64,000 nt of DNA from Psychroserpens sp041224425 (GCF_041224425.1 NZ_JBGFGL010000080.1:1-64000), one strand, 5' to 3'. Positions 26,986-36,601 are shown, numbered from the stretch's first letter. Notes: generated from the sequence alone by a model not told the origin. Numbers and translations are program-made.

Positions 26986-29013
26986 CTATTTATCATACTT
27001 TTTAAACCAAGCTAAGGTGTGTGCCACTTTGCTAATCAAATTACTTGGTTTGCCAGCGATATTGTGATATGAATTTGGTATTTCGACCAAAACGGTTTCA
27101 ATTTTTCGCAACTTTAAAGCATGGTATAATTGTTTTGCTTCACTTGGAGGCGTTCGTAAATCATTCATACCAACCATAACCATCGTAGGTGTTTCAATGT
27201 TTCCAACTAGAGAAATTGGGGAAAACTTCCAATAGTTTTCAAAGTTTTCCCATGGTTGACCAGGATAACGTGTATCTGCGTAATAAAAATAATTATCGGC
27301 CACTAAAGTTTTACTGATCCAATTCATTACTGGCTTTACAACTGCAGCAGCCTTAAAACGGTTATTTTTTCCAATCATCCAAGCAGTCATAATGCCTCCT
27401 GCACTTCCGCCAGCAACAAACAATCTATTGTTATCTGCAATACCCTTTTGAACCAAATAATCCACACCATCCATCACATCGTTATAATCTTGCCCTGGAT
27501 AATTGTTTTTTAATAAATTCCCAAACTTCTCGCCATAACTTGTACTTCCTCTTGGGTTTGGATAAAATACGACGTAACCTGCTGCAGCATACAATTGAAT
27601 TTCTGCCGTGAAGCGATCACCATAATTTAGGATTGGTCCACCATGGTTTTCAACCAACAACGGATAGCTTTTTGAATCGTCATAAAATGGTGGTTTAACA
27701 ATCCAGCCTTGTATATCTCTTCCGTCAAATGTGGATTTGTACCAAACTTCCTCAACCTTACCAAGTTGTCTTTGTCCAAGCACATCAGCATTTAAGTTGG
27801 TGATTAATTGTGGTTCTTTTTTGTTTTGCAAAACAGCCAATTCAGCTGGATATTCTGGTCGTGTTTGTGTAAAGGCCAACGTTCCACTTTTAGATACTGA
27901 ATAGGAACCTGAGGCATAAGGTCTTCCAATGGTTGTGCCTCCAACATTATCAACTTTCTTAGTAATGTTCCCGCCTTTTGTGATATAACCTATTTTTGTG
28001 TTTCCTTTTTCATCATACATAAAATAAAGTCCCTTCCCAGAATCATCCCAAGTAATATTGGAAATACTTTCATCTAAATTTGATGATATGATTCTTCGGT
28101 TACTTCCGTCTGAATTCATAAGATGTAAAACGATATTTTGATGGTCTTGAACTTTATCCAAATAACCTAAAAACGCGACCGTTTTTCCATCAGGAGATAC
28201 TTGAGGCGAATAATCTGGTCCGTCTTGTGTGGTCAATACTGTGATTTTTTTAGTATCGACATTAACTTTATAAATCTCACTATTCCTGAATCTATATTCC
28301 CAATCCTCCACTCTATTGGCAGAGAAATAAATCTCTTTTCCATCAGGTGAAAAGGACAAATTACTATTGTGATCATAATCGCCTGAAGTTAGTTGTCTTG
28401 CTGAACCGCCTTCAGAAGGAAGGATGAAAATATGTGTAAATCCTGGTTCCATATAACCTCGCCCATCAGCTTCGTGTTTTAGTCTATCTGTAATTCTTGC
28501 TGCATCAGCCCATTTTGCGCCTTTAGGTTTAGAAGGCATCTCGGCAACAACAGGTGGTTTTTGGGACACAAACATGGTAAATGCCAATTGGGTTCCATCT
28601 GGTGACCAAGTCAGGTTTCCAGGCGATTTTTCCAATTGCGATAGTTTGGCTATTTGACCTGTTTTAACCCAATACATATAAATTTCAGAACCTTCATCTG
28701 TAGCGCTCGTAAAAGCAATTCTATCACCTGATGGTGACCAGCAAGCTTGTGATTCTCCAACTTCCCTAGAGGTCAATTTTCGGTGAGAAGAACCATCTGC
28801 ATTGATAATCCAAAGATTCCCTCTAGAATTATCCTTCATGATATCAAAACCACTTCTTCGGTAAACAATTTGAGTTCCGTCAGGAGAGATTTGTGGGTCA
28901 CTAACCCATTCCAAATCAAACACATCTAATGGCTGAAACGGTGATTTTTGGGTTTGTGCTAAGCTTAATTGAAAAAAAAACACCAAAAAAAACAAGGAGC
29001 AAAATCGATACAT
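26986..29013 (-). CDS. Secreted S9 family serine peptidase (prolyl oligopeptidase / acylaminoacyl peptidase type)
   Basis: The 675-residue protein has a signal peptide ending SLAQ. A beta-propeller of TolB/WD40-like blades follows, with repeated WSPDGTQLAF- and FSPDGKEIYF-type phrases. The C-terminal alpha/beta hydrolase domain has nucleophile Ser (~537) in GGSAGG, Asp (~616) in MNDLRTP and His650 in SYHN. S9C-type enzymes remove dipeptides or acyl-amino acids, or cut short peptides after small or proline residues. It is likely periplasmic; no T9SS domain. Convergent with the feo operon. Confidence 0.92.
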   Translation of the reverse strand: MYRFCSLFFLVFFFQLSLAQTQKSPFQPLDVFDLEWVSDPQISPDGTQIVYRRSGFDIMKDNSRGNLWIINADGSSHRKLTSREVGESQACWSPSGDRIAFTSATDEGSEIYMYWVKTGQIAKLSQLEKSPGNLTWSPDGTQLAFTMFVSQKPPVVAEMPSKPKGAKWADAARITDRLKHEADGRGYMEPGFTHIFILPSEGGSARQLTSGDYDHNSNLSFSPDGKEIYFSANRVEDWEYRFRNSEIYKVNVDTKKITVLTTQDGPDYSPQVSPDGKTVAFLGYLDKVQDHQNIVLHLMNSDGSNRRIISSNLDESISNITWDDSGKGLYFMYDEKGNTKIGYITKGGNITKKVDNVGGTTIGRPYASGSYSVSKSGTLAFTQTRPEYPAELAVLQNKKEPQLITNLNADVLGQRQLGKVEEVWYKSTFDGRDIQGWIVKPPFYDDSKSYPLLVENHGGPILNYGDRFTAEIQLYAAAGYVVFYPNPRGSTSYGEKFGNLLKNNYPGQDYNDVMDGVDYLVQKGIADNNRLFVAGGSAGGIMTAWMIGKNNRFKAAAVVKPVMNWISKTLVADNYFYYADTRYPGQPWENFENYWKFSPISLVGNIETPTMVMVGMNDLRTPPSEAKQLYHALKLRKIETVLVEIPNSYHNIAGKPSNLISKVAHTLAWFKKYDK

Positions 29014-29093
29014 ACTATGAAGATTAAATTAAGACTGTGAAATTACTAATAATTTGGTGAAACTAACTTGAAGTCAGTCTAAGCATTTTTTAT

Positions 29094-29101
29094 TAACTTT
29101 G
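29094..29101 (+). promoter_or_regulatory. Promoter of the metal-efflux operon
   Basis: TAACTTTG matches TAnnTTTG. A TTG lies at 29068-29070, 23 bp upstream. The predicted transcription start (about 29105-29107) coincides with the GTG codon of the first gene, so the mRNA may be leaderless. Confidence 0.5.
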
Positions 29102-29106
29102 AGGAA

Positions 29107-29502
29107 GTGAATAATCTGTTTTCCATAGTATTATCTTCATTATTACTTATACAAAGTTTTAATATTAGTTTTAATGATATTGTTCAATTAGATGAACTGA
29201 TTGAACACGCCCAATATCATAAAGCTAAATATGGTGATAATTTTTTTGTCTTTATTTCCAAGCATTATGGTGAGCTAAAAAATGATCATAATGACCATAA
29301 AGAAAAAGGTCATGACCATCAAGAATTACCATTTCAAAACTGTGACCATATTGTTCCTATATCATTATTTGTGATTGAAAACCAGGCTCTGGAAACAGTC
29401 GCTTTTCAGATTATTGAATCTAGAAACACAAGTTATATTTATTTAGATCCTTTTTCTACACTTCACAAAGAAGGATTGCTGCAACCGCCTAAGCACGTAT
29501 AA
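29107..29502 (+). CDS. His-rich exported protein heading the metal-efflux operon
   Basis: The 131-residue protein starts with GTG and has a hydrophobic export signal (LFSIVLSSLLLIQSFNISF). The mature part has a dense His/Asp cluster: EHAQYH near the start, then KHYGELKNDHNDHKEKGHDH and NCDHIV. This is a probable soft-metal binding surface. No named family recognised. The position directly before a CusA/CzcA pump suggests a periplasmic metal buffer or sensor for the pump (inference). The GTG coincides with the predicted transcription start, and no other credible start exists downstream before the signal. Confidence 0.65.
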   Translation: MNNLFSIVLSSLLLIQSFNISFNDIVQLDELIEHAQYHKAKYGDNFFVFISKHYGELKNDHNDHKEKGHDHQELPFQNCDHIVPISLFVIENQALETVAFQIIESRNTSYIYLDPFSTLHKEGLLQPPKHV

Positions 29503-29570
29503 TTCATTTTATCGAGTCTTTTTTTCTGCTTTTATCTCTTAGCAGATGTATACTTTTATCTCAATGAATT

Positions 29571-32500
29571 ATGCTTTCACATATTATAAAGTTTAGCTTA
29601 AAGAACAAGTTTATTGTTCTCCTATTTACGGTATTTATTATTGGTTTCGGGTTGTTTTCGTTATCACAAATTCCTATTGGTGCCGTTCCAGACGTTACCA
29701 ATAATCAAGTTCAGGTCATTACCACATCTCGAAATCTTTCCACGCAGGATATGGAACAGTTTATTACCTATCCTATCGAGTTGGAAATGGCCAACCTTCC
29801 TGGAGTAGAAGAAATCCGATCAGTCTCAAAGTTTGGATTATCAGTGGTCACTATTGTATTTAATGACGACGTTGGAACTTATTTACCTCGTCAACTTATT
29901 GCTGAAAAAATCAAGTCAGCATCTGAAAAAATTCCTGAAGGATTTGGTTCTCCTGAAATGGGTCCAATAACTACAGGCTTAGGAGAAATCTATCAATACA
30001 TTTTAGATGTTGAGCCCGAATACCAAGATCAGTATACTGCTCAAGACCTTCGAACCATTCAAGATTGGATTGTCAAACGTCAATTGTCTGGAATTCCTGG
30101 TGTGGTTGAAGTCAATACTTGGGGCGGATTTTTAAAGCAATATGAAGTAGCAATAAGTACCGAAAAACTCAATGCTATGAACATTACAGCGCAAGAGGTC
30201 TTTGCTGCTTTGGAAAGCAATAACAATGTTGCAGGAGGCGGTTACATCGAAAAGGTAAATCAAGCCTTTTTTATCAGAGGCGATGGTTTGGTGAACTCCA
30301 TTCAGGATATTGAAAATATTGTCATAAAAAACAAGAACGGTGTTCCCGTTTACATCAAGGATATTGCTAAAGTAGGCTTTGGCAATGCAACGCGTTTTGG
30401 TGCCATCACTGGAAATGCTGAAGGTGAAAAAGTACTAGGTCAGGTCATGATGTTGAAAGGCGCCAACTCAAAACAGGTTATCGATGCCGTTAAGGAACGT
30501 GTCGCATCTATTTCAAAATCGTTACCTAAAGGTGTATATATTAACGCCTTTTTGGATCGTAGCGATCTAATAGGAAGAACAACGTTTACAGTTACTGAGA
30601 ATTTAGTTCTAGGTTTCCTAATTGTTATTTTTGTAGTGGTCATCTTGTTGGGTAATTTGCGTTCTGGACTCGTTGTGGCTTCTGTCATTCCCTTGTGTTT
30701 ACTTTTTGCCTTATCCTTTATGTATGTGTTTGGAGTAGATGCCAACTTGATGAGTTTAGGTGCTATTGATTTCGGAATCATCATCGATGGTGCTGTCATA
30801 ATCGTTGAGTTCATTGCTTTTAGAATTACTCAAAAACATAGCGAACTGTCTAACATTGAAATTTCAAAAGTTCAAGCCTTAAAAGATGAAATTACATTTC
30901 ATGGGGCTTCAAAAATGATGAACTCCGCTGTATTTGGCCAGCTCATTATCTTAATCGTCTTTATTCCAATACTTTCCTTGAGCGGTGTTGAAGGCAAGAT
31001 GTTCAAGCCTATGGCATTAACCTTCAGTTTCGCACTCATTGGTGCTATGATTCTATGTTTTACCTATGTGCCTGTTGTAGCATCTGTTTTTCTAAAACCT
31101 AGCAAAACATCCAATCGCAATATTTCAGTGAAATTGATGAATTGGTTACATCGCATTTATGAGCCAACCATTCATTGGGCATTGCATAAAAAACCATTGG
31201 TTTTGGGTGTTGCAACTGTGCTATTGGGTGTTTCCATATACATGTTTTCAAAAATGGGAGGTGAATTTGTGCCAACTTTGGATGAAGGAGATTTTGTGAT
31301 ACAGCCTGTGCTAAAAACAGGAACATCGCTAAGTAAAACTGTTGAAATCACAACCGAAATTGAACGAATTCTCTTAGAAAATTTTCCAGAAGTGAAACAA
31401 GTTATCACTCGAATTGGTGCTGCCGAAGTTCCTACTGATCCAATGTCGATGGAAGAAAGTGATGTCATTATCGTATTGAAACCAAAAAGTGAATGGGTCT
31501 CAGCAGATTCTAAAGATGAATTGGCAAATCGGTTCAAGGAAGCTTTGAAAATCATTCCAGGAATGGAAGTTGAATTTACACAACCTATCGAAATGCGCTT
31601 TAATGAATTGATTACAGGTGTGAGATCTGACATTGCCATTAAGGTCTTCGGAGAAGATTTAAATATTCTTTCAAAAAAAGGCGATGAAATTAAATCCTTA
31701 ATTAAAGAGGTGAAAGGTGCTGCAGATATTTCCGTAGAAAAAATTGATGGGCTTCCTCAAATGAATGTAAAATATGATCGTCAAAAAATCGCACGTTATG
31801 GAATCAATATTCAAGACCTCAACCAAATGGTTTCAATGGGATTTGCAGGTAAATCCGTAGGAAGTGTTTTTGAAGGCGAAAAACGTTTTGATCTCGTGGT
31901 TCGGCTTGATGCCTCCAAACGAAAATCTATTGACAATCTTAAAAATCTGTATGTAGATCTGCCTAATGGTGGCAAAATCCCACTCGATGAATTAGCAAGC
32001 ATCACCTATCAGAAAGGTGCCGCGAAAATATCAAGAGATGATACTAGAAGACGCATTGTGGTTGGTATTAATGTTCGTGACAGAGATTTGGAATCGGTTG
32101 TTGAGGATGTTCAAAACCTTATTGATAAAAACCTCAGCCTACCTGTTGGTTATACCATTAGCTATGGAGGTCAATTTCAAAATTTACAGAACGCTAAGGA
32201 ACGCCTGTTAGTGGCTGTTCCTATTGCCTTAGTACTTATTTTTATCATGCTCTATTTTGCTTTTAAATCGGTTAAAGACGCACTTTTGATTTACTCTGCA
32301 ATTCCACTAGCTGCAGTTGGAGGTGTCTTGTTTTTATGGTTAAGAGATATGCCTTTTAGTATTTCGGCTGGTGTTGGATTTATAGCACTTTTTGGGATTG
32401 CTGTTTTGAATGGTATTGTACTTATAGAACATTTCAAGGAATTAAAACACAAAGAATTTGACTCTATAGAAGACTTAATCAAAGAAGGTACTAAAGATCG

Positions 32501-33899
32501 CTTACGAGCTGTATTGTTAACTGCTACAGCTGCAGCATTAGGATTTTTGCCAATGGCTGTGTCGACCAATGCAGGTGCTGAAGTACAACGTCCTTTGGCA
32601 ACCGTTGTTATTGGTGGTTTAATTACAGCTACACTTCTGACCTTAGTCGTTCTTCCTGTGCTCTATGCCTATTTTAATGATTTTAAAAAGAAACGTTTTA
32701 AATTCAGAAAAAGCCAAGTAACAATTATAGTCATTTTATGTCTTAGCTCTACAACTGTTTTTGGGCAAGAGGACTCAAAAAATTTAGATGAATTGATTGA
32801 CTTAGCCATAGAAAACAATGCTGGATTACAAGCCTCTAAACTAAAAGTTGAACAATCAGATATCTTAATCAACTCTGCATTTGATTTAGACAAAACTCAA
32901 ATCTACTATTCGTATGATGAAAATAATTTAGCGCTTAACAACAAACCTATAAATGTATTTGGTATTCAACAGGACTTTAACTTCCCGACTTTTTATTTTG
33001 CTTCAAAAAAAGCGAATCAAGCAAGATTCAATGTGGAACAGTCTCATTATGGCATCAAGGAAAAAGCAATAAAATATGAGGTCACCTCAAATTATTATCA
33101 GTATTTGTATGAATTGGAAAAAGAACGTTTGTATGCTCAATTGGATAGTTTGTATCAAAACTTTTCCGCTATTGCCAACAGGCGTTTTGAATTGGGTGAA
33201 ACCAATTATTTAGAGAAAATTACAGCTGAATCCAAACAGAAACAGATTCATCTAAATTTGATAGATGCCAAACAAGACGTTCAAATCGCCTATAATAAGT
33301 TAAAGGCTGTTGTACAAAGTGAAGATTCCCTTGTTATCAACTCGCAACCTCTTGTGAAAGTGCAACGTCTAGAAGTTGATTTAGATTCAAGTCCGGAAAT
33401 GCAATTTTACAAAAACAAGTCTTCGCTATTCCAAGCCCAAAGACGTGTGGAAACTCAAAAATTACTACCAGATATTACTGTAAATTATTTCCAAGGGACC
33501 AATTCTGGAATCAATTCCAATCTGATTGGGTATCAGTTCGGACTTAAAATTCCGTTGTTTTTCAATGCACAATCCTCAAGAATAAAAGCTGCTAGAATTG
33601 ATCAGGATATCATCGAAGATGAATCTTACAATTATCAGATTCAGCTCAATTCTAAATATGAAACCTTGCTGAATCAACTGATGCAACAAGAAAAGGCTTT
33701 AGAGTATTTCGAAAACGAAGGCGAAACCCTTTCCAAAGAAATTCTTAAAACTAGTAATAGCAGTTTCAAAAATGGTGAAATCGACTTCTATCAATATATA
33801 CTAAGTACGGATAATGCTTATGACATTCAATTGAATCATCTTAACAAGCTAAACGATTTCAACCAAACCGTTTTAAAACTCAATTATTTAACCTTATAA
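29571..33899 (+). CDS. Heavy-metal efflux RND pump (CusA/CzcA) fused to a TolC-like outer-membrane factor
   Basis: This single ORF encodes 1442 residues. Residues 1-~1040 are a complete heavy-metal RND permease: IPIGAVPDVTNNQVQV, the membrane segment LGAIDFGIIIDGAVIIVE with proton-relay acids, LDEGDFV, and a second set of six helices to LPVLYAYFNDFKK. Then comes a basic, signal-peptide-like segment (VTIIVILCLSSTTVFGQ). Residues ~1065-1442 are an outer-membrane-factor domain of the TolC type (LDELIDLAIENN, ASKKANQARFN, RRFELGETNYLEKITAE). Such fusions occur in Bacteroidota. The complex would expel Cu+, Ag+, Zn2+, Co2+ or Ni2+; the sequence does not decide which. The adaptor lipoprotein follows after 11 bp. 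Confidence 0.93.
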   Translation: MLSHIIKFSLKNKFIVLLFTVFIIGFGLFSLSQIPIGAVPDVTNNQVQVITTSRNLSTQDMEQFITYPIELEMANLPGVEEIRSVSKFGLSVVTIVFNDDVGTYLPRQLIAEKIKSASEKIPEGFGSPEMGPITTGLGEIYQYILDVEPEYQDQYTAQDLRTIQDWIVKRQLSGIPGVVEVNTWGGFLKQYEVAISTEKLNAMNITAQEVFAALESNNNVAGGGYIEKVNQAFFIRGDGLVNSIQDIENIVIKNKNGVPVYIKDIAKVGFGNATRFGAITGNAEGEKVLGQVMMLKGANSKQVIDAVKERVASISKSLPKGVYINAFLDRSDLIGRTTFTVTENLVLGFLIVIFVVVILLGNLRSGLVVASVIPLCLLFALSFMYVFGVDANLMSLGAIDFGIIIDGAVIIVEFIAFRITQKHSELSNIEISKVQALKDEITFHGASKMMNSAVFGQLIILIVFIPILSLSGVEGKMFKPMALTFSFALIGAMILCFTYVPVVASVFLKPSKTSNRNISVKLMNWLHRIYEPTIHWALHKKPLVLGVATVLLGVSIYMFSKMGGEFVPTLDEGDFVIQPVLKTGTSLSKTVEITTEIERILLENFPEVKQVITRIGAAEVPTDPMSMEESDVIIVLKPKSEWVSADSKDELANRFKEALKIIPGMEVEFTQPIEMRFNELITGVRSDIAIKVFGEDLNILSKKGDEIKSLIKEVKGAADISVEKIDGLPQMNVKYDRQKIARYGINIQDLNQMVSMGFAGKSVGSVFEGEKRFDLVVRLDASKRKSIDNLKNLYVDLPNGGKIPLDELASITYQKGAAKISRDDTRRRIVVGINVRDRDLESVVEDVQNLIDKNLSLPVGYTISYGGQFQNLQNAKERLLVAVPIALVLIFIMLYFAFKSVKDALLIYSAIPLAAVGGVLFLWLRDMPFSISAGVGFIALFGIAVLNGIVLIEHFKELKHKEFDSIEDLIKEGTKDRLRAVLLTATAAALGFLPMAVSTNAGAEVQRPLATVVIGGLITATLLTLVVLPVLYAYFNDFKKKRFKFRKSQVTIIVILCLSSTTVFGQEDSKNLDELIDLAIENNAGLQASKLKVEQSDILINSAFDLDKTQIYYSYDENNLALNNKPINVFGIQQDFNFPTFYFASKKANQARFNVEQSHYGIKEKAIKYEVTSNYYQYLYELEKERLYAQLDSLYQNFSAIANRRFELGETNYLEKITAESKQKQIHLNLIDAKQDVQIAYNKLKAVVQSEDSLVINSQPLVKVQRLEVDLDSSPEMQFYKNKSSLFQAQRRVETQKLLPDITVNYFQGTNSGINSNLIGYQFGLKIPLFFNAQSSRIKAARIDQDIIEDESYNYQIQLNSKYETLLNQLMQQEKALEYFENEGETLSKEILKTSNSSFKNGEIDFYQYILSTDNAYDIQLNHLNKLNDFNQTVLKLNYLTL

Positions 33900-33910
33900 A
33901 CTACATCGTT

Positions 33911-35044
33911 ATGATACGTTATAAATATACCATTTACACCATCTTATTTGCTACCATCTTAATAGGTTGTGGCAATACCAAAAAAGAAACAGATAACAAC
34001 TCAAATACTGAAATTGACAATCGTATTGTAATTTCAAAAGCTCAGTTTGAAGCTTCTAAAATGCAATTCGGATCAACAGAAGAGAAGGCTTTTCCGATTT
34101 CTATTTCGGTGAATGGAATGATTGATGTACCACCAGAAAACAGAGCTATCATCAATTCAACAATGGGTGGATTCATCAAAACAACACATCTACTGGAAGG
34201 TGACCAAGTGAAAAAAGGACAAGCCTTGGTGACTCTTGAAAATCCAGAATTCGTCACCTTACAACAGGATTACATGGAGGTAAAAGGTCAGATAAGTTAT
34301 TTAAAGGCTGAATTTGATCGTCAAAAAACCATGATGGATGAAAACATCACCTCTGAAAAAAATTATTTAAGAGCTGAAAGTAGTTATAAATCGGCTATGG
34401 CAAAATACTCAGGTTTAAGGAAACAACTCCTACTTTTAAATATATCTCCAGGTCGCGTTGAGAACGGTTCAATAACCTCTGTGATTACTTTATATTCTCC
34501 AATTGAAGGTAGTGTATCCAAAGTTAATGTTTCAAAAGGTTCTTATGTATCTCCTGCTGTAACCATTATTGAAATAGTAGACAACAGCCATATCCATCTG
34601 GAACTTTCCGTATTTGAAAAAGATATTCTACAGATAAAGAAGGGGCAAAATATTCGTTTTAAAATCCCTGAAGCTTCTGATGAAACCTATGACGCTGAAG
34701 TATATTTGGTAGGAACGGTTATTCAAGACAACAGAACAATAAAAGTGCATGGACACCCTAAAGATGATTCAAGACATTTTCTAACAGGTATGTTTGTTAA
34801 TGCTGACATCATTATTAACAATAAAAATGCTGTGGTATTGCCTGAAACAGCTGTTGTAGAAGTAGATAATGAAAACTATATTTTGACTTTAGATGAAGAA
34901 GATGAAAATCAATACTATTTCAATCAGCAAAAGGTTGATGTTGGTACTACAGTTGATGGTCTTACGGAACTGAAAAATAGTTCCAATATTAAAAATGCAG
35001 ATAAAATACTAAGTAAAGGTGCATTTAGCCTGATTGGCATCTAA
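33911..35044 (+). CDS. RND efflux periplasmic adaptor lipoprotein (CusB/CzcB type)
   Basis: The 377-residue protein has a lipoprotein signal ending LIGCGN. Membrane-fusion-protein parts appear in order: a beta-barrel half, the lipoyl half-motif (GGFIKTTHLLEGDQVKKGQAL), an alpha-hairpin (YLKAEFDRQKTMMDENITSEKNY), the second lipoyl half (LYSPIEGSVSKVNVSKGSYV), then beta-barrel and membrane-proximal domains. It links the inner-membrane pump to the outer-membrane factor. Because its pump already contains the outer-membrane factor, the tripartite system here is two polypeptides. Last gene of the efflux operon; the Mn-type operon downstream has its own promoter. Confidence 0.92.
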   Translation: MIRYKYTIYTILFATILIGCGNTKKETDNNSNTEIDNRIVISKAQFEASKMQFGSTEEKAFPISISVNGMIDVPPENRAIINSTMGGFIKTTHLLEGDQVKKGQALVTLENPEFVTLQQDYMEVKGQISYLKAEFDRQKTMMDENITSEKNYLRAESSYKSAMAKYSGLRKQLLLLNISPGRVENGSITSVITLYSPIEGSVSKVNVSKGSYVSPAVTIIEIVDNSHIHLELSVFEKDILQIKKGQNIRFKIPEASDETYDAEVYLVGTVIQDNRTIKVHGHPKDDSRHFLTGMFVNADIIINNKNAVVLPETAVVEVDNENYILTLDEEDENQYYFNQQKVDVGTTVDGLTELKNSSNIKNADKILSKGAFSLIGI

Positions 35045-35085
35045 GACTAATACGTAGTTTAAACAATAAGTTTTATTTTTAAATA

Positions 35086-35144
35086 TTTTAGTTACCTTTG
35101 TAAAAATTTTAAGTTAACTTAAAAATTAATTAAAGTAACTAAAA
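35086..35144 (+). promoter_or_regulatory. Promoter and nested DtxR/MntR-type operators of the manganese-type operon
   Basis: The -7 element TACCTTTG is at 35093-35100, predicting a start near 35104-35106. The perfect 18-bp palindrome TTTTAAGTTAACTTAAAA (35107-35124) sits on that start and resembles DtxR/MntR boxes (TTAGGTTAA-type half-sites). A second exact inverted pair, TTTTAGTTAC (35086-35095) and GTAACTAAAA (35135-35144), flanks it and ends at the ATG. The half-sites are centred about 24-25 bp apart. Binding would block RNA polymerase and give autorepression. Confidence 0.7.
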
Positions 35145-35801
35145 ATGTCAGTAGCAATTGAAAACTTTATAAAGGCCATCTACAATAATGATAGTCACGA
35201 TATAAAGGACACCAAACCGGGAAATATTGCCAAACAGCTTGGCATTTCGAGCGCAGCTGCAACAGATATGGCTAAAAAATTGGCCACTAAGAATTTGCTG
35301 CACTATGAAAAATACCAAGCTTTACAACTTACGGACAAGGGCACAAAAATGGCGCTCAACGTGGTGAGAAAGCATCGGCTTTGGGAAGCATTTTTGTTTA
35401 AAATGTTTGATATGTCCTTGCATGATATCCATCGTGAAGCTGAATTATTGGAACACCAAACCTCCGATTTACTCGCAGATAAAATCAGTGCCTATTTAGG
35501 ACATCCAAAGTTTGATCCGCATGGTGATCCCATTCCGAATTCCAACGGAGAAATAACCACTGAAGATCATTCCATTGCGCTTGCCGATGCTAAGGAAGGA
35601 CAAACCTATGTTATCTCTCGACTTATGAGTGACAACAAGGAATTCTTTGAGTTTTGTGCCTTAAATGATATCAAATATCGCAATACCATTACCGTTTCTA
35701 AGCAATTTATTACCAACAAAATGACCCAAATTACTATTGGCTCCAATACCATTGTCCTAAATCAGGATTTCACTAAAATTATTTATGTCGATGAAAAATA
35801 A
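35145..35801 (+). CDS. DtxR/MntR-family metal-dependent repressor with FeoA-like domain
   Basis: The 218-residue protein has the three DtxR-family parts. The winged helix is residues ~1-70 (GNIAKQLGISSAAATDMAKKLA). The metal-binding dimerisation domain is ~71-135, with H77, E81, H96, E100, E103 and H104 in place of the family's ligand set. The C-terminal FeoA/SH3-like domain is ~145-218. E100 replaces the DtxR Cys102, as in MntR. The N-terminal MntR ligands Asp8/Glu11 align with Asn7/Lys10, so the second metal site must differ. It heads the Mn-type ABC operon and has a palindromic operator on its own start. Mn2+ is the likely corepressor (inference). Confidence 0.9.
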   Translation: MSVAIENFIKAIYNNDSHDIKDTKPGNIAKQLGISSAAATDMAKKLATKNLLHYEKYQALQLTDKGTKMALNVVRKHRLWEAFLFKMFDMSLHDIHREAELLEHQTSDLLADKISAYLGHPKFDPHGDPIPNSNGEITTEDHSIALADAKEGQTYVISRLMSDNKEFFEFCALNDIKYRNTITVSKQFITNKMTQITIGSNTIVLNQDFTKIIYVDEK

Positions 35802-36600
35802 ACCTACTATAACTTCTTTGTTAATCTATTTGATAAGCCTTGTTTCTGTTGCTCAGAATACTTCAGAACCTACAGAAACAGAGCCTTTGGTTACAGATCG
35901 ACCTGATGCCACAGAGTCTGCGACTACAATCTCGCCTGGTTTTATCCAGATTGAAACGGGAAGCTCTTATGAAAGTTTTAAAGAGAATTCAACCAAGTTC
36001 GAATCTTTTACGTTTAATACAACATTAGTTCGATTAGGTCTGTTGGACAATCTCGAATTCCGTTTAGGATGGGATTTTGTTGAAGGTCAGACTTCAATAA
36101 ATAACAACAAATTAGATGATGTTTCAAGCGGCTTCAGTCCGTTGTTATTTGGAACCAAGATTGCCATATCGGAAGAAAAAGGAATTAGGCCACAAATGGC
36201 ACTTCTAGGGCATTTATATTTACCTTTTTCCGCAGGTAATGATTACAAGCCAGAAACAACAGGAGTGGAATTCATTTTTGCTTTTGCTCATACCCTAAGC
36301 GAAAAATCAAGTTTAGGATATAACATAGGTGCAAATTGGCTTGATGATTCTGCTGAAGCTTCGTATCTCTATTCCATTTCCTACGGATATAGTATATCAG
36401 AAACGATTGGTGCCTATGCAGAAGTCTATGGCGATTTACCTGAAAACAATACCGCAAACCACTTTTGGGATGCTGGATTAACCTACCTTGTATCAAACAA
36501 TTTACAATTCGATGCCACAGTAGGTTCAGGAATTACCGAAGGTCAAGATATCTTATTAAGTGCTGGTGTAAGCTTTAAAATCCCAACAAAACGCAATTAA
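35785..36600 (+). CDS. Outer-membrane beta-barrel protein in the manganese-type operon
   Basis: The 271-residue protein has a signal peptide (SLLIYLISLVSVAQ) and the motif PLVTDRPDATESATTISPGFIQIETG, typical of the transporter / MetA-pathway-of-phenol-degradation-like barrel family. Alternating beta-strand patterns and an aromatic-poor end (LLSAGVSFKIPTK) follow. The gene overlaps the repressor gene by 17 bp (starts ATG 35785 or 35791) and is followed 1 bp later by the binding-protein gene. The position suggests a metal-entry channel in the outer membrane, analogous in role to Mn porins elsewhere. That role is inference; the family itself is functionally broad. Confidence 0.8.
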   Translation: MSMKNKPTITSLLIYLISLVSVAQNTSEPTETEPLVTDRPDATESATTISPGFIQIETGSSYESFKENSTKFESFTFNTTLVRLGLLDNLEFRLGWDFVEGQTSINNNKLDDVSSGFSPLLFGTKIAISEEKGIRPQMALLGHLYLPFSAGNDYKPETTGVEFIFAFAHTLSEKSSLGYNIGANWLDDSAEASYLYSISYGYSISETIGAYAEVYGDLPENNTANHFWDAGLTYLVSNNLQFDATVGSGITEGQDILLSAGVSFKIPTKRN

Positions 36601-36601
36601 C

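Noticed and set aside
32690..32780. Possible frameshift or missing stop joining the RND pump to the outer-membrane factor
   Set aside because: The frame is continuous, both domains are complete and the link contains a plausible signal-like segment. Such fusions are known in Bacteroidota.
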